Positions 22,540-34,299 of a stretch of DNA of 64,000 nt are shown in pieces. Under the pieces are notes generated by a model. The model saw nothing but the letters and a program-made list of their open reading frames with translations. It made no database searches and was not told the DNA's origin. The stretch spans positions 496,001 to 560,000 of the forward strand of contig JAUPFP010000056.1 in the NCBI GenBank assembly GCA_036925085.1, written 5' to 3'. The position numbers were made by a program, and so were the translations under genes. Positions within the stretch are counted from its first letter, which is position 1. The number at the start of each line of letters is the position of its first letter. Source of the DNA: Brachycybe producta (lineage: Eukaryota > Arthropoda > Diplopoda > Playtdesmida > Andrognathidae).

Positions 22540-22640
22540 TGACAATGCTTAATGCTGCATGTGGACTTTTATGTCCCTCTGCCATAGGCCTTACTTGGCT
22601 GCTAGCAGAGTACTAATTGTAATTGTAATATAAATATATA
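22540..22640 (+). mobile_element. Non-LTR retrotransposon 3' end (truncated)
   Basis: 'tgtccctctgccataggcct' and 'ttggctgctagcagagtact', ending in 'aattgtaattgtaata', a short tandem 3' tail typical of CR1/L2-type LINEs. Plus orientation. Confidence 0.65.
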
Positions 22641-22814
22641 AATACTAAGGCAAAGTTTGCAGTTTTTCTGTCAATATTCCCTACGTTAGCAAAAGTGTTT
22701 TTGTTTTATGCATTTATATATATTTTTTTAAACAACAATAGAAAAAAACAGAGTGGGATTTGGGGAGGATTTGTTATTTATATAATATAGAATCTATTGG
22801 AATATATATATATA

Positions 22815-23060
22815 TTATATGCAAAAATATGCAATTGGATGGTTGTCTCGGTAGCGGCGTTGCGTCTCGCCGGGGACGTCAAGATGCCCTGAACAAATTT
22901 CAAATTCATCTCTTTTAATGCCCATCAGTGTGATGTGTGTAATGTATGAGTGATTAATTTTAATCCAAAATTCGGTTGGAAATATTTTTCTCCCCACTCT
23001 TTCTTTTCTTTCTTTTTTTTTTTTTCGGTCGGGACTCTTTAATAATCACATCACGGACTG
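22815..23060. promoter_or_regulatory. Candidate regulatory island with a TAATCC site
   Basis: Not similar to anything else in the window and GC-rich in its first third ('gtagcggcgttgcgtctcgc'). Contains TTAATTTTAATCC ending at 22966. TAATCC is the preferred core of Otx-type K50 homeodomains. It lies about 4 kb upstream of the candidate distal promoter. The 60-codon minus frame over it shows no domain. A motif and lack of repeats are the only support. Confidence 0.2.
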
Positions 23061-23440
23061 ATGAACAGACTTCGTATATATATTTATAACAAAAGGGCTC
23101 TAAAACACACACACCTTAAGGGTGTCATAGTGAAAAACAGTCATTCGACACCAACTTCATCACCCAAATAACAAATAAAAAGGGCGCCAAGAAAAGGAGA
23201 ACCCCCCCCCCCCCCACACTTAAATAAAATTCAAATAACTTAAAATAGTAATAATGACTCATATAATTAGGGCTTTTTTTTATAAACTTTCAAAATAAAC
23301 TTTTTAAGTTATAGTTTCAAAGTTAACCTCATCATGAATTCGATTATATGTAATTTTTTTTAAGTTCAACTTTTAATTAAGTGAATAATTTGAAATTGTC
23401 ATAAAAAGTTTATTTTAAAATATATATTTGGTTTATTATT
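23061..23440. other. Spacer with a long C run
   Basis: A 16-base C run near 23202-23217 and an ACTAGAAG repeat remnant at about 23280-23430 ('aaactttcaaaataaactt' and 'aaaaagtttattttaaaata'). No gene. Confidence 0.5.
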
Positions 23441-23444
23441 ATTA

Positions 23445-23745
23445 GGGATCGGATTTTGATGCAATATCAACCGGAATGTTTCTCAATTTGTGGCCCAAGA
23501 GCCAACTGTGAAGTTATCATCATTAGAGCGACTGCAATAATCAAAAAAAGCTGGGTAGAGAGGCTAGATGTCTGGTTACTATCAGTTGTCAACTAGAGTT
23601 CTAGCCTCTAACCATTGTTTTTAATTAGAAAGAACAATTGTTTTTTTATTATCTAAACGCGATTGTCACTTCACAATTGGCACTTGGGCCACTTATTGAG
23701 AAACATTCCGGTTGATATTGCATCAAAATCCGAGCCCTAATTATT
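23445..23745. mobile_element. Fold-back MITE GGGCTCGG type
   Basis: Well-preserved copy: 'ggatcggattttgatgcaat' pairs with 'attgcatcaaaatccgagcc', and 'tctcaatttgtggcccaaga' with 'cacttgggccacttattgag'. Flanked by TTA on the left and TAA on the right. Confidence 0.8.
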
Positions 23746-24202
23746 ATTATTAGATTGAAATAAAAAAATATTATTATGAAGTTGGGAAGTTTTTTTTTGT
23801 TGTTGTTGTTAAAAAAATACATTTAGTTTTCTGGTTATTTTTAAGATGAGAGGCTAAAAGCTAAGACTTATCTATTCTAGATAAATAAACTCAGCTTAAG
23901 TCTTTAGAAGTTGTTATTTGATATGCTTGGTTTTGAACTAAGTCAACCAGAAATAAATAAAAAGATTTGTGACATTTTTCCTTTTGAGTAAAAAAAAAAG
24001 AAGAAACGAAAGAAAGAAAGGTGAGAAATATCACTTTTTTTTTGGGGATTTTCAGAGAGAAACAACCATCACCTCAAAAAAAAAAATAAAGAAAGTAGCG
24101 CCACAAATAGTGTTTCGTTTTAGGAGGCCACTCACTCAATTTCTATAAGCGCTTTTTGAAGTATAGATCGAACAGCTTGCATTGAAAGTGGCATTAATTG
24201 AG

Positions 24203-24872
24203 GCGTGTATTTCCAAAAACGTTGTAAATGCCACATAAAAGTAACATACGTTTTTTTAATCGAAAATGAGTTGCAAACACGCCATGGTTTTTCATGGGGG
24301 AATTTGCTTGTAACGAAAGTGCTGCACTTGTAGTGGTAAAAAAACTGAAGTAGAATTGTTGTGCAAATCATAACGTTGCAACAGCCAATAGACAATTCGA
24401 GTGTCAACCTAAGTCCCTTAGTGACAACATGTTGTGACAGCATGTTGGCATTTACAACGTTTTTTGCAACTGAATTGTAACGAAAGTGCTGTTCCTATAC
24501 TGGTAAAAAAACTGAAGTAGATTTGTTGTGCAAATCATAACGTTGCAACAGACAATAGCCAATTCGAGTGGCAACCTAAGTCACTTAGTGACTATATAGT
24601 GACAACTTGTCAGCATATATGTTGCATATTGGCATTTACAACGTTTTTTTTGAACTGAAGTGACGTTTTAAATTTTTTTTTAAAAATACTCTAATATCTG
24701 ATTAATAATATTTAATAAATTCTCTTCATTACTTACTTAGCTTCTTGTAAATTGTATTACAATATTATATGTCTTTAATGTATTTGGTTTAGTAGGAAAT
24801 TTGTTTTTGTTTTTCTATATATTTTGAAAAATTTAGATTTTGGCATTTACAACGTTTTGGAAATACACGCTT
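24203..24872. mobile_element. Fold-back with tandem interior (AACGTTGTAAATGCCA)
   Basis: Outer inverted arms: 'cgtgtatttccaaaaacgtt' with 'gtaaatgcca' near 24203, and 'tggcatttacaacgttttgg' with 'aaatacacg' near 24840. The interior has two direct units of about 170 bp ('taacgaaagtgctg', 'ggtaaaaaaactgaagtaga', 'cataacgttgcaaca', 'ggcatttacaacgtttttt'). The 103-codon frame at 24132-24443 is a by-product. Confidence 0.7.
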
Positions 24873-27282
24873 TTCAAATTGTCAAAAATTTACAACTACT
24901 TATCATTGAGAATTGGTTAAAAAAGGCAAAGTTAAGTTTTATATTGTGGAAACGAAGAATATTATAGTGGAAACAGGGCCTTATAGCTTCAAATAACAAA
25001 TCAAAAGCCAGTGAAAAATAAGACAGATTTTACAAACAATAAAAACAATGAATTTCATCTGTGTGTGTTTAGTTTTTGAATCACGCTGTATAATCTCGCT
25101 AATATTTATTTAGGCCTTTACATGCCTTGTATATGCAAATTTGTGCAACCAAACAAAATATGCAAATACACGTATACAAAGGGGATCAGGGTCTCTTTAA
25201 CAATCACATTCAATGTACTGTATTTCAAAACACACCAAAAAAAATAACTCAAATTTTAAATTACGAAAAATTACTTCAAATCTAAAAAAAATCTTATAAA
25301 AAAATTTGAAATTCAATGTCATTTTAATAATAATCAATCAGTAATTTCGATATAATGTATAAAAAATCACTAATTTGGTTAATAAATCTGCACACAATTA
25401 TACTAGCATTTTAGGCAATGTACAAAATGCCTAACACAACAAGTATAAAACGTGCACAATGCCTCACATTGCCTAGGCCTATACAAAGATAATTAATATG
25501 CAAATTTTTAATCTACATTAGTTATTATTACGAATATTGACTAGTGATTGTGTGAAACCAAACCTTACTCAGTAAATCTACACAATTTGATACAATTTTA
25601 GGCAATATTCATAATCTGTAAAAAAAAAATCCTGAAAAGTAGCATCCGAAAACAACGAGGACGAAGTGTCCTTAAAGAAAACGTGTCCGGAAAACATGCT
25701 TGCTCCACCTATAAACCATTCTCAAGAAAGAAAGCATCTAATCCAGATTCTTGCTTTCTATAGAGAAGATTAAATTGAACATGGCGGCGCTCTTCGGATA
25801 TGAAGGTCAGAATACAACTAATTGTCATGTTTGCACCATGGAATCCTCCATGATACCTTCTATATTATGGCCTCATATTTGAGAAGAAAATGGTAAAATC
25901 AAGCACATCCGGAAATTCTTTTCTTTTAAAAAAAATGGACTAGGAAATAAAGTAATCACTGTTCTAGATTCTTTACAGTTAGTTTCCGATTGCACCCAAT
26001 GAGTGATTGCGAAGTCAAAAGTAGTGCTAAACTCAAAACTTTTGGTAGAAAGTTTCATACAAAAGTGATGAGTTTAGCATTGGCTTAGACTTACGACCAT
26101 ATTCTATAAAACGTTACTTAAAGCCAAAGCGAAACTTAAACCAAAGCTAAATTTAACATAGAGTTTTGTCTTGTTTCATGCATTATTATAAGTTTAACTT
26201 TATTTTAAGCAATGTTTTTTTTTAATACGGGGATGGGGCTGGGTTAGCAATCATTACGAATCTGGTTCTCGTTCTGTATACGGCAACCTGCACATTGCCT
26301 AGTAGATGTGCCGAATTTACTTGCAAAATAATGGTTGTGCACACATTAACTAGTGAATCTGTTGAATGACTGATTTTTCACAATAGTGGTAACATGAAGC
26401 CTCACTAAAAAGGCAAAAAAAAGGAACACTTTAGAGCATCACCATGGGCACACACATGTCACATATACACACACACATACAAAATAGAAGAATAGAATAG
26501 AATATAAAAAGTAGAAGGGGAAAACTGAGGGTGGCTGCAGCCAAATACACTATACAATAGATATAGCTCCTTCCAAAAAATGGGCCCCCCTCCTCCTCCT
26601 CCTCCTTGTTTGTCAGTTAACTCAACCATCATATATATATAAGGTAACCAATGTCTCACCCCCCCCCCCTCCCAATTTCAGAATAAAAAGCGACATGGGC
26701 ACCTATATAGGGCCCTATATAGATTATTACTCTTCTACTTTCTAAAAAAAAAGTACAGAAAGAGAATCATTTCACGATCGAGTGAACAACAACATTGGAC
26801 CCGATTTTTCTGTCGACTCAACTTGATGAAGAGGAATGTATAGAGACAGATACAGTTGACAGTACGGTCCCATGGGTCACTCCCTCCCTTCCTCCCTGGT
26901 CCGTATACTCTCTAACCTCCCCTCCCTCCATCTCCCCTCAATCATCACGCTTGCAAAGATACATAGATAAGAGAAAATGCCTTGTTTCTGCATCAGGCAA
27001 AGTGGACCATTTTATCTCAAAGGTGCATTGAACACAATCCAATTGAATGAGTCCTAACAAAAAAAGAGAATTTCTAGAATTATTCCTTTACTAAGGACCT
27101 ATATGTTTAAATATAATGGACCCATGTGGGCAAGAGAACAAATTTAGACATTCATAGAAAAAACCAATAGAATCTTCTTTAAAGGACCCTTTTATATATT
27201 ATAAACGAAATATTCAATTTTTCTCTTTTCCTATTGAATTTTTTTTTCAATAAAAAATGTTACTATTTCAAAAAACGAAGCG
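24873..27282. other. Long intergenic spacer with scattered repeat fragments
   Basis: No gene recognised in about 2.4 kb. Fragments of the 'aatctgcacattgcct' repeat at about 25380-25620 and 26280-26380; a TTAAGTTTCGCTTTGGC-like pair near 26060-26200 also seen near 22240-22380 and 29390-29460; C runs at 26584 and 26660; CTC-rich stretch at 26870-26945. A 33-codon frame starting ATGGCGGCGCTC at 25781 is discussed under rejected items. Confidence 0.5.
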
Positions 27283-27487
27283 CAACTGAATAAGCGCCAA
27301 ATTGAAAAAAAAACTCCCGTCAAACTAAATTAAGGCGCCAAATTCAGCAAATGCCAAACTGAATTAAGCACCAAATTTTAAGGGTTAAAAAACCCTTAAA
27401 ATTTGGTGCTTAATTCAGTTTGGCATTTGCCGAATTCAGTTTCACGTTTATTTTAAAATTGGCGCTTATTCAGTTTGGCGCTTAATT
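27283..27487. repeat. 205-bp palindrome with near-perfect core
   Basis: Core 27341-27436: two 46-base arms ('aattcagcaaatgccaaact' ... 'ccaaattttaagggtt') matching at 45 of 46 positions around a 4-base loop. Outer arms continue with 'caactgaataagcgccaa' and 'ttggcgcttattcagtttgg'. Fragment of the same family at about 6768-6830. Confidence 0.9.
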
Positions 27488-27647
27488 AATTTCAGCACCA
27501 TCCATCCAAATATAAACAATTACAAAAATGGGCACTAAGTTATTTATAATAGATCTAATTAATATATTTAAAATTTTAAATTGATATTTAGTTTTTTATT
27601 AGCCATAAATTGTGTGTTAAAAGTGAATTTTTTTAAATTTATATCTT

Positions 27648-27892
27648 CATTTAGAAACTAGAAGAGTAACTCCAATCACTTTAAAGAGGTATTTTCATGT
27701 TTGATATGTTTTAAAATAAGCTTTTTATGTCAGTTTGAAAATTAAAAAAACTTTAAGGAGACAAATATATTATTTTTTTAAAAATATGTTTATAAAAAAA
27801 GTTTATTTTGAAAGATAAAAACATGAAAAATTATACTAATAAGGCTATACTAATTCAGCTACAGTTTCTAGTTTCTAAAGCTTTCAATTTTT
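27648..27892. repeat. ACTAGAAG fold-back repeat, full copy
   Basis: 'tttagaaactagaagagtaa' to 'cagtttctagtttctaaa', with inner 'tttcatgtttgatatgtttt' and the inverse arm 'tttattttgaaagata'. Confidence 0.75.
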
Positions 27893-29017
27893 CTCCCTAA
27901 AAATGCAAAAAAAAAAAATAAATCATAAATTCCAAATTCAGCTTGTTTATTACAACAAAACATCTTAAAAAACATAATTGAAATTAAATAAATAAAGTGA
28001 TGAAATTAGGGTCTCTTTATTTTTTTTTGCAAAATTAAAATTACTGGGTGAGGAGGGTGGGGTCTGATTTACTTCCAAAAATCTCAAATAATGAAAGAAA
28101 AAAAGGTTTTTTCTCCTCAATTATGGTTCCTATTGAAGCATGTCCAAATTGAAGAAAAGAACATTGTGAAATACATTTTAACCACAAAAAAAAGTGGACC
28201 TCCCCAATTAAACGACAAGTTTAACATTCTAACCTGGACACAATAACATGACATGTCTTCTTCCTCACTACCCTACGGGTCCACAAACACCACCCACCCC
28301 TAACCCCCTCCCCCCAAAAAAGCAAACTCCCTTGAGGGATAAAAAAAGAGGGAGGTTAGGTTAACCCGCCCCTACAATCTCTATACATATGACATTATTT
28401 GAATGGAAGAACCATGTCCAGAATTCAATTTTGACATGGAACTCCGACCGCGGAGGTCATTTCAACATTGAGAAATATAAGAAAAGGAGATATGGAAAGG
28501 GCAGGTAAAAATAAGGGGGTGGGGCAGGGGTGACTGGGTTGTGGGGTAGAAAAATAGAAGGTTTTTCTCTCTTCTTTAAGATTGACATCGTTTTGGTCAT
28601 GCAGAGTTAGAAACCAGCAATTACTTGGGAGGTAGAAATATTTGATTGTAACCCCTCACACCCCCTTTATCCAATAACCCCCTAAAAAAATGGGGTTTCA
28701 CTCCCTTTTGGCGGGACATTCAAGCTTTGAAAGACCAAAAAAAAAAAAAGAAGCAGAAAATTAGGTTCCTAAACACGACCCTTAAGGTGCATCCGTGGGT
28801 AACCACAACGTTAAATACACAAACACAGATGGTTCTGTAGAATTTTCATTGTGTGTTATTTGGGTTTTTTTTTTCAGCCATTTTGCATATCCTTTTTTAT
28901 AAAGAGAATTTTAAATAAATTACATTTTTTAGAATTTTTTGAAAATCATAGCTAAATTGTATACACAATGCTGAACAATGCATTTTTTTAAATGAATTAA
29001 CAAAAATTAGACTCTAA
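27893..29017. other. Non-repetitive intergenic block
   Basis: About 28060-28800 is comparatively free of the window's repeats, with C-rich strings (28280-28325), a G-rich string (28518-28555) and 'aactccgaccgcggaggtca' (28441-28460), which contains a short hairpin. No frame resembles a known protein. Could hold cis-regulatory sequence, but no specific site supports it. Confidence 0.3.
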
Positions 29018-29310
29018 TATCTGGTACACACCTGAGTTAAATGAATTCAAATTAAATGTGTTTAGGTGAATTATACGGAATCCAGTTAAGGACACAACAA
29101 ACAAATAAAAATTCACTTTATTATTAATATTTTAAATTGAAATACTAAATCAATAATTTATATTATTATATTTAAGTATTAACTCAATATTTTCAGATTA
29201 TTAACTGAATAAATTGAATTCGATATATTGTTTGATTGTCCTTCACAGGGCTCTGTAGAACACTTTTATTATTTAAATGCATTTAAATTATCAGGTGTGT
29301 GTACTAGGTA
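29018..29310 (-). mobile_element. PIF/Harbinger-like MITE TACCTAGTACACAC, copy 2 (inverted)
   Basis: Exact 3-bp TAA duplications at 29015-29017 and 29311-29313. Reverse orientation: starts TATCTGGTACACACC and ends GTGTGTACTAGGTA. All conserved interior blocks present in reverse order. Confidence 0.9.
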
Positions 29311-29624
29311 TAAATTCACTTACTAAAAAGCATAACTTGAATCCTCTCTGAGCAGGGTTCCAAGTGACAACCATTAATGACCATACATTCTAAAACGTTA
29401 CTTTTACTTAAGCCGGGCATAAGTTAAACTTAAACAAAGTTAAACTTAAAAACTCTTCATGATCATTGATCACCAACATTGATCACACACACACACACAT
29501 ACATAATAGCCTCAAACACAGGCCCCATAACTAAATGACCTGAGAATAAATCAAGAAACAACTCCCCCCTCTTTGCATTTTTCACTCTCTATATAATTGT
29601 ATAAGGCTATATTAAAAGTTATTC
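29311..29624. other. Spacer
   Basis: No gene. Short ACAC run near 29485-29497 and a fragment ('taaaacgttacttttactta') related to 26110 and 4800. Confidence 0.5.
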
Positions 29625-29915
29625 TAGAGCTCGGATTTTTATGCAAAATATCAAACAAATGTTTCTCAATCTGTGGCCCAAGTGCCAACTGCAATTATAC
29701 TTTATTTCTTCTAATCAAAATAACTGGTTGAAGGCTAGAAACTCTGATAGTAACCAATATATCTAGTCTCTAATCAGCCATTCTGATTAGCAAAAAAAAG
29801 CATAATTGCAGGTTGCTTTTTTAATGATGTTAATTACGTCACATTTGGTATACTTGAGCCACAAATTGAGAAACATTGGCTTGAAATATTTTTGCATAAA
29901 AATCCGAGCCCCTCT
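29625..29915. mobile_element. Fold-back MITE GGGCTCGG type
   Basis: 'gagctcggatttttatgcaa' at 29629 and its inverse 'tgcataaaaatccgagcccc' near 29890-29910. Internal 'ggttgaaggctag' with 'ctagtctctaatcag'. Confidence 0.8.
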
Positions 29916-30674
29916 ATCCATGAGATTTCAAATTTTACTGATGATTTTTGCTATAATATGACTATCCTATATATATTACAGTGTGTGTGTGTGTGTGTGA
30001 TAGTAAGATGAACAATTTAACACCCACTCACACACGAAACCCTGTTTCCCCTCCATCCTCCCTATTTATTCTGACTGTGTAAACATATCATAAGAATAAT
30101 TGGGAAGGTTTTTATAAGTTAGTTTGGTTAGAAAAGAGGGGGGAGGGGGGAGGTGGGAAGAGATTTCTTTATATTTGTATCTCTTTTTTCTCTTTCTCTT
30201 CAATTTACCCTCCCCCCCCCCCTTTATTTTTGTCCCAAATGCATACAAGTGAAGGGAGAAATCTCGGTAATAGGAACAATTGAGAGTCAATCCATCGCTA
30301 ATTTTCTTCAAACATTGAAGGAGGGAAGACATTTTCAATGTTTGCATTTGCTACTGGCGACATCTATATTAGAATGCAAAAAGAGGGAGAAAAAAAAACT
30401 TGACAAAAATATTATAATGAAAGAAAAGGGCCCTTTTCTCTTTATTCTTTGTGGTTAAAACTGCAGGGAGAGAAAGAGAAAGACGGGCAGTTTGACTAAT
30501 TTCACGCCTATGCAAACCAAAATGGCAATGGGTCTTCATTTTTCACAACAAAAAGCACATAAAAACATAGAGAAAAAATAGGGTGGGGGGAGAATTGTCA
30601 CAAATAAACTACATTCTAAAACCCTCCTCCATCATCCCTTTTTCAAAAGTTGCATATATACTGTATATAATTAT
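29916..30674. other. Spacer with simple repeats
   Basis: A (GT)9 run near 29981, G-rich and C-rich runs (30136-30155, 30208-30220) and polypurine stretches. The 93- and 101-codon frames on opposite strands (30066-30458) overlap each other over polypurine/polypyrimidine DNA and show no domain. Confidence 0.5.
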
Positions 30675-31240
30675 TAGGGCTAGAATTTTGATGCAATATT
30701 TCAAGCAAATGTTTCTCAATTTGTGGCCCCAAGTGCCAGTTTGTCAAAGTTCTAATAACCATATCATCATTATAGAGCAACTTGCCTGCAATTATGCTTT
30801 TTCTAATCAAAAAGGCTGGTTAGAGGCTAACTTGCTTAGATGTCTGGTTACTATATCAGTTGTCGACTAGAATTCTAGCCTCTAACCAGTGTTTTTCATT
30901 GTTATATCTAGCTCATAAGTCATAACTCTTGAGTAAAAATCACAAAAGCAAATTACTAAATATTATTTTAACAAATATTGTCATATATGACTTCCATTGA
31001 CTGACATTGGCAGTCATAAAACAATAGCACACAGGTATAGTGACATCATAAAGTATGATTGTCACAGTTTTATGACTTTTTTTATAATAAGGCCCCTGGC
31101 ATTCAGGCCTCTAACCAGCTTTTTTTGAGTTAAGCAAAAAAAAAAGAAGCCTAAATGGGATTGTTACTTCACAATTGGCACTTGGGCCACACATTGAGAA
31201 TCATTTGCTTGATATTTTGCATAAAAATCCGAGCCTTAAT
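30675..31240. mobile_element. GGGCTCGG fold-back MITE interrupted by an AGTCATAAAA MITE
   Basis: Left arm 30675-30890 ('agggctagaattttgatgca', 'tctcaatttgtggcccc'), right arm 31110-31240 ('ggcacttgggccacacattg', 'gcataaaaatccgagcc'), flanked by TTA on both sides. Between them, about 30905-31100 is a copy of the fold-back seen at 8342-8599 ('tcacagttttatgacttttt', 'gcaaattactaaatatt'). Confidence 0.75.
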
Positions 31241-32087
31241 AATAACATATATAAGACCGAACCCACCCCCCATATACCAAGTGTTGTGTGACTCTTATTA
31301 TTAAGCAAATAAATATTTCTTAAGGTTTCTTTCACAATGGAGGGGGTTTTTTCCCCCCTTTGTTTTGATGAAAAATCCTTATGATCTTGTCATGATGTGT
31401 CATATAGTTGAATGATTATGACAATTTTTGAAAGGTTTCTTCTTCATCTTTTTATATTATGTAATGTATATATAGAGTGTGATACATTGTAATTAATCTG
31501 TTTATCAATAAATTCAACAGAAAAAAAAAAAAGAAACCTTTAAAAAGACTCCTTTTTTCAATGCTGTTTGTTGACACCTTATACACTGTGACACCTTATA
31601 CAATGTGTTTGTAAAAAAAATTAAGCTTTTTTTTGCAATCAAAAAAGCTGGTTATAGAGGCTAGAGTTAACTTATAACTCTGATTGAGTTGTATTTTAAT
31701 TATAAAAGAACTCGAGCCTCTAAACCAGCTTCTTTAATTGTAAAAAGCATAACATTTTACCTTTAGTAATTTATGTTTGTTTGTACTGTGATATGAATGT
31801 GACAATGTCACATTTATGGATGAGATATGTGTGTGTGACAGGGTGTTTTTGGCACTGTTTGCATAATGCCTGCATGCATGTTTGTATTTGCTTAGAACTT
31901 ATATTGTGTGTGTGGACAGTGTGTTTCTCAGTGTTAGGAATGTATGAAACTGTGTTAGTTGCTCATTGTCAACATGTGATGTGTGTGTTTAATAGAAATA
32001 CGACCCACCTGCTCCTTATTTGTTCTAAGGTTGCCAAAAAATAAGAAACACAATTTAATCAAACACCTTTTGAGTATTTGAATTTGA
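31241..32087. other. Spacer with partial stem and TG-rich stretch
   Basis: At about 31640-31745 the internal stem of the GGGCTCGG family is found alone ('aaaaaagctggttatagagg' against 'gagcctctaaaccagctt'). 31780-31990 is TG-rich; the 87-codon frame over it is Cys/His-rich by composition only. No gene recognised. Confidence 0.5.
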
Positions 32088-32240
32088 AAAATTATTCCGC
32101 AAGCAGCTAAGAAGGCCTGTGGTAGAGGGACACAAAGTCCAATCGAAGCATGCTGCATGCAGCAAAATGCATTGTCCAAAAACCTCAAAGATAAACATAA
32201 ATCCAATTACAATTGCGATGTGTTTTTGAGGGCAGCTGAA
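32088..32240 (-). mobile_element. Non-LTR retrotransposon 3' end
   Basis: 'attccgcaagcagctaagaa' and 'ggcctgtggtagagggacac' are the inverse of the tail in the 22.5-kb copy; 'aatccaattacaattgcgat' follows. Longer than the other tails, minus orientation. Confidence 0.6.
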
Positions 32241-34250
32241 ATTATTGCATTGTCAGACAATTAAGAGCTCCAAAATACAAGTTACATTTTCATGAACTGC
32301 AACGTTTTTTAACACAATTTTGCAAACGCAGGCAAAACGTTGCTTGTGGGCCAAGTAACACAACAAGCAGGAGGATGGGGGAAAGTTAATCTCCAGGCGA
32401 CAACAAACAAGTTGGCGCCAAACGTTTAGAAATTAAAATTACAAAAATACTTATAAATTTTGAATTTCTACTTTTTTCTCCATTATTTTCCTTATTGCAC
32501 ATTAATTTAGTAGTTTTCATGTATTGTTTACAAATTATACACACTAGTAAACCCGTCGTGCAATTTGCTAACACTTGCAAGCAGGGTTGCCCAACCCCCC
32601 CCCCCCCCCCCCAAGCCAGTGGAGAATTCACCCCCCTTCCCGGACCAAATGTTGAAAGCGTTTTTTTTTTATTATAACTTTTCAAATATAATTTTCATCA
32701 GTTTAAAATGATCGAATTTTACATTGTTTGCATAAACGTTTTGTGAATGAGTTTCAATTGGCCATAAGATGTGTTTGAAACAAAGTCTTTAAACTTCGAA
32801 AAACATGAACATTTTTCCTATTTCGCGAGCGTAGCGAGCTGTCAATTATTTTATTTGTATACTCTTGCTATCAATTCCACAATTCCAGCGAGCGTAGTAA
32901 GCCGTAAAAAAAACAGCACTTATAATATGACGTTAAACAGTGGCTGAACCACACTAAGTCCTTTCTTTTAAAATATAAATTAAATAATAAAATAAATTTG
33001 GATTTTCGCCCATTCTAATTATTCTAAAAATATTTTAATACAAAATTTCAATCCCCCCCCCCCAAAAAAAGGCAAATGGCGAGTTGCTCAACAGACAACC
33101 CCCTGTGGGCACACCAACCCTACTTGCAAGCCTAAAAATTCACATTTATTCACACTATATACAAACTACTTAAATTTGTGTAAGTATAGTCTTTAGAGAG
33201 GCAAAGGGCGTTCACAGTATAATGTAGTCTCCGGGCACAAAATTCCTAATTGCGGCACTGTGTGGACCAGGCTTTTAGTTGATTTTCTTGTGTTTTGCGA
33301 TTCATTTTCATTCAAATGTATATATAGGCCTATATTTTTTTTTATAAAATGAAAGGAAGAGCTAGCTATACATGAAATAATCTGGAAAAAAAAAGAGCCA
33401 AACAAGGTGTAGGAAAAGGCATTGGTCCATGTCATACGATCATCTCACTCTTTGACAAAAAAAAACACATACAGAGTAAAGCATAAAACTGAATGACAAC
33501 GACGACAACGACGTCGATCGGAATTGCTTTTATAGACTCTTCTTTTTCTAGTATATATATATATATTTATATTATAATGGCTGTATATTTTTATAGGCCT
33601 ATATACTGTAGATCTCTACATAGAAAAATCCCAGTTGTGTTTGTTTGGCAAAGCATAACTACTTCTCAATTTGATACCAAAGTAGAAGAAGCATCATCTC
33701 TCTTCTTCCCCATATAGTCAAGTGTTATTTTCCAATGTAGAAAATTCTAAGCATCCTGAGAATGTTGGCAGCTGACAAACTTTTTGAATGTAAAAGAAAG
33801 GAGGGGAGGCCATTCTAGTATCTAAGAGTGAAAAAAAAACACATCATTTCGTTTGCAGAAGACTGAACAGCAACAAACAAAATGTTATATATATATTGAG
33901 AGATGGAGCATAGTATGGATGGGTCCTCCACCCTCTAACTACATGTATTTCCAAAAATCATCTTTTGTCCTCTTCTTGTCTCTCTTCAATTTTTGTTTGT
34001 GTCTAAATGTTATTATGCCCCATATAATGTGTGTATAACGCCTCTCATGTTGGGAATTTTAACACCTTTTTTCTGTTGTATAAAATGTCAGCGGCATTCT
34101 TAGTAAAGAAATAAAAACACGTGTGAAAACATATCAGAGAATAAATTTAGCTAAATATGCAAAATTTTTGTTGCAAAAAGTCGTCAAATGTACAAAAAAA
34201 AATAGGAGGAACCAAAAAAAAAACGTAAATTTGGCTAAGAAATATCAAAG
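32241..34250. other. Spacer with homopolymers and GCGAGCGTAGCGAG motifs
   Basis: A 19-base C run near 32594-32612 and a 10-base C run near 33052; two 'gcgagcgtag.gagc' motifs (32824 and 32888) similar to 'cgagcagagcgag' of the intron-1 tandem repeat; AT run near 33548-33567; an (ACG)n-like 'acaacgacgacaacgacgtc' at 33497. No frame shows a recognised family. Confidence 0.45.
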
Positions 34251-34299
34251 ATCTACAGGGTGGGCCATAAGTCACTGAACCCCTAGATATTATCATTGA

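Noticed and set aside
24132-24443. 103-codon minus frame MLSQHVVTKGLRL...
   Set aside because: Lies in a fold-back with two tandem units; the second unit does not keep the frame and no domain is seen.
25781-25882. 33-codon frame beginning ATGGCGGCGCTC (MAALFGYEGQNTTNCHVCT...)
   Set aside because: It looks like the start of a gene, but no donor in the right phase, no family match and no supporting neighbours were found. An undetected first exon or gene fragment remains possible.
34255-34290. 'cagggtgggccataagtcac' as a transposon terminus
   Set aside because: It resembles a TIR start, but no inverted partner was found within the window.
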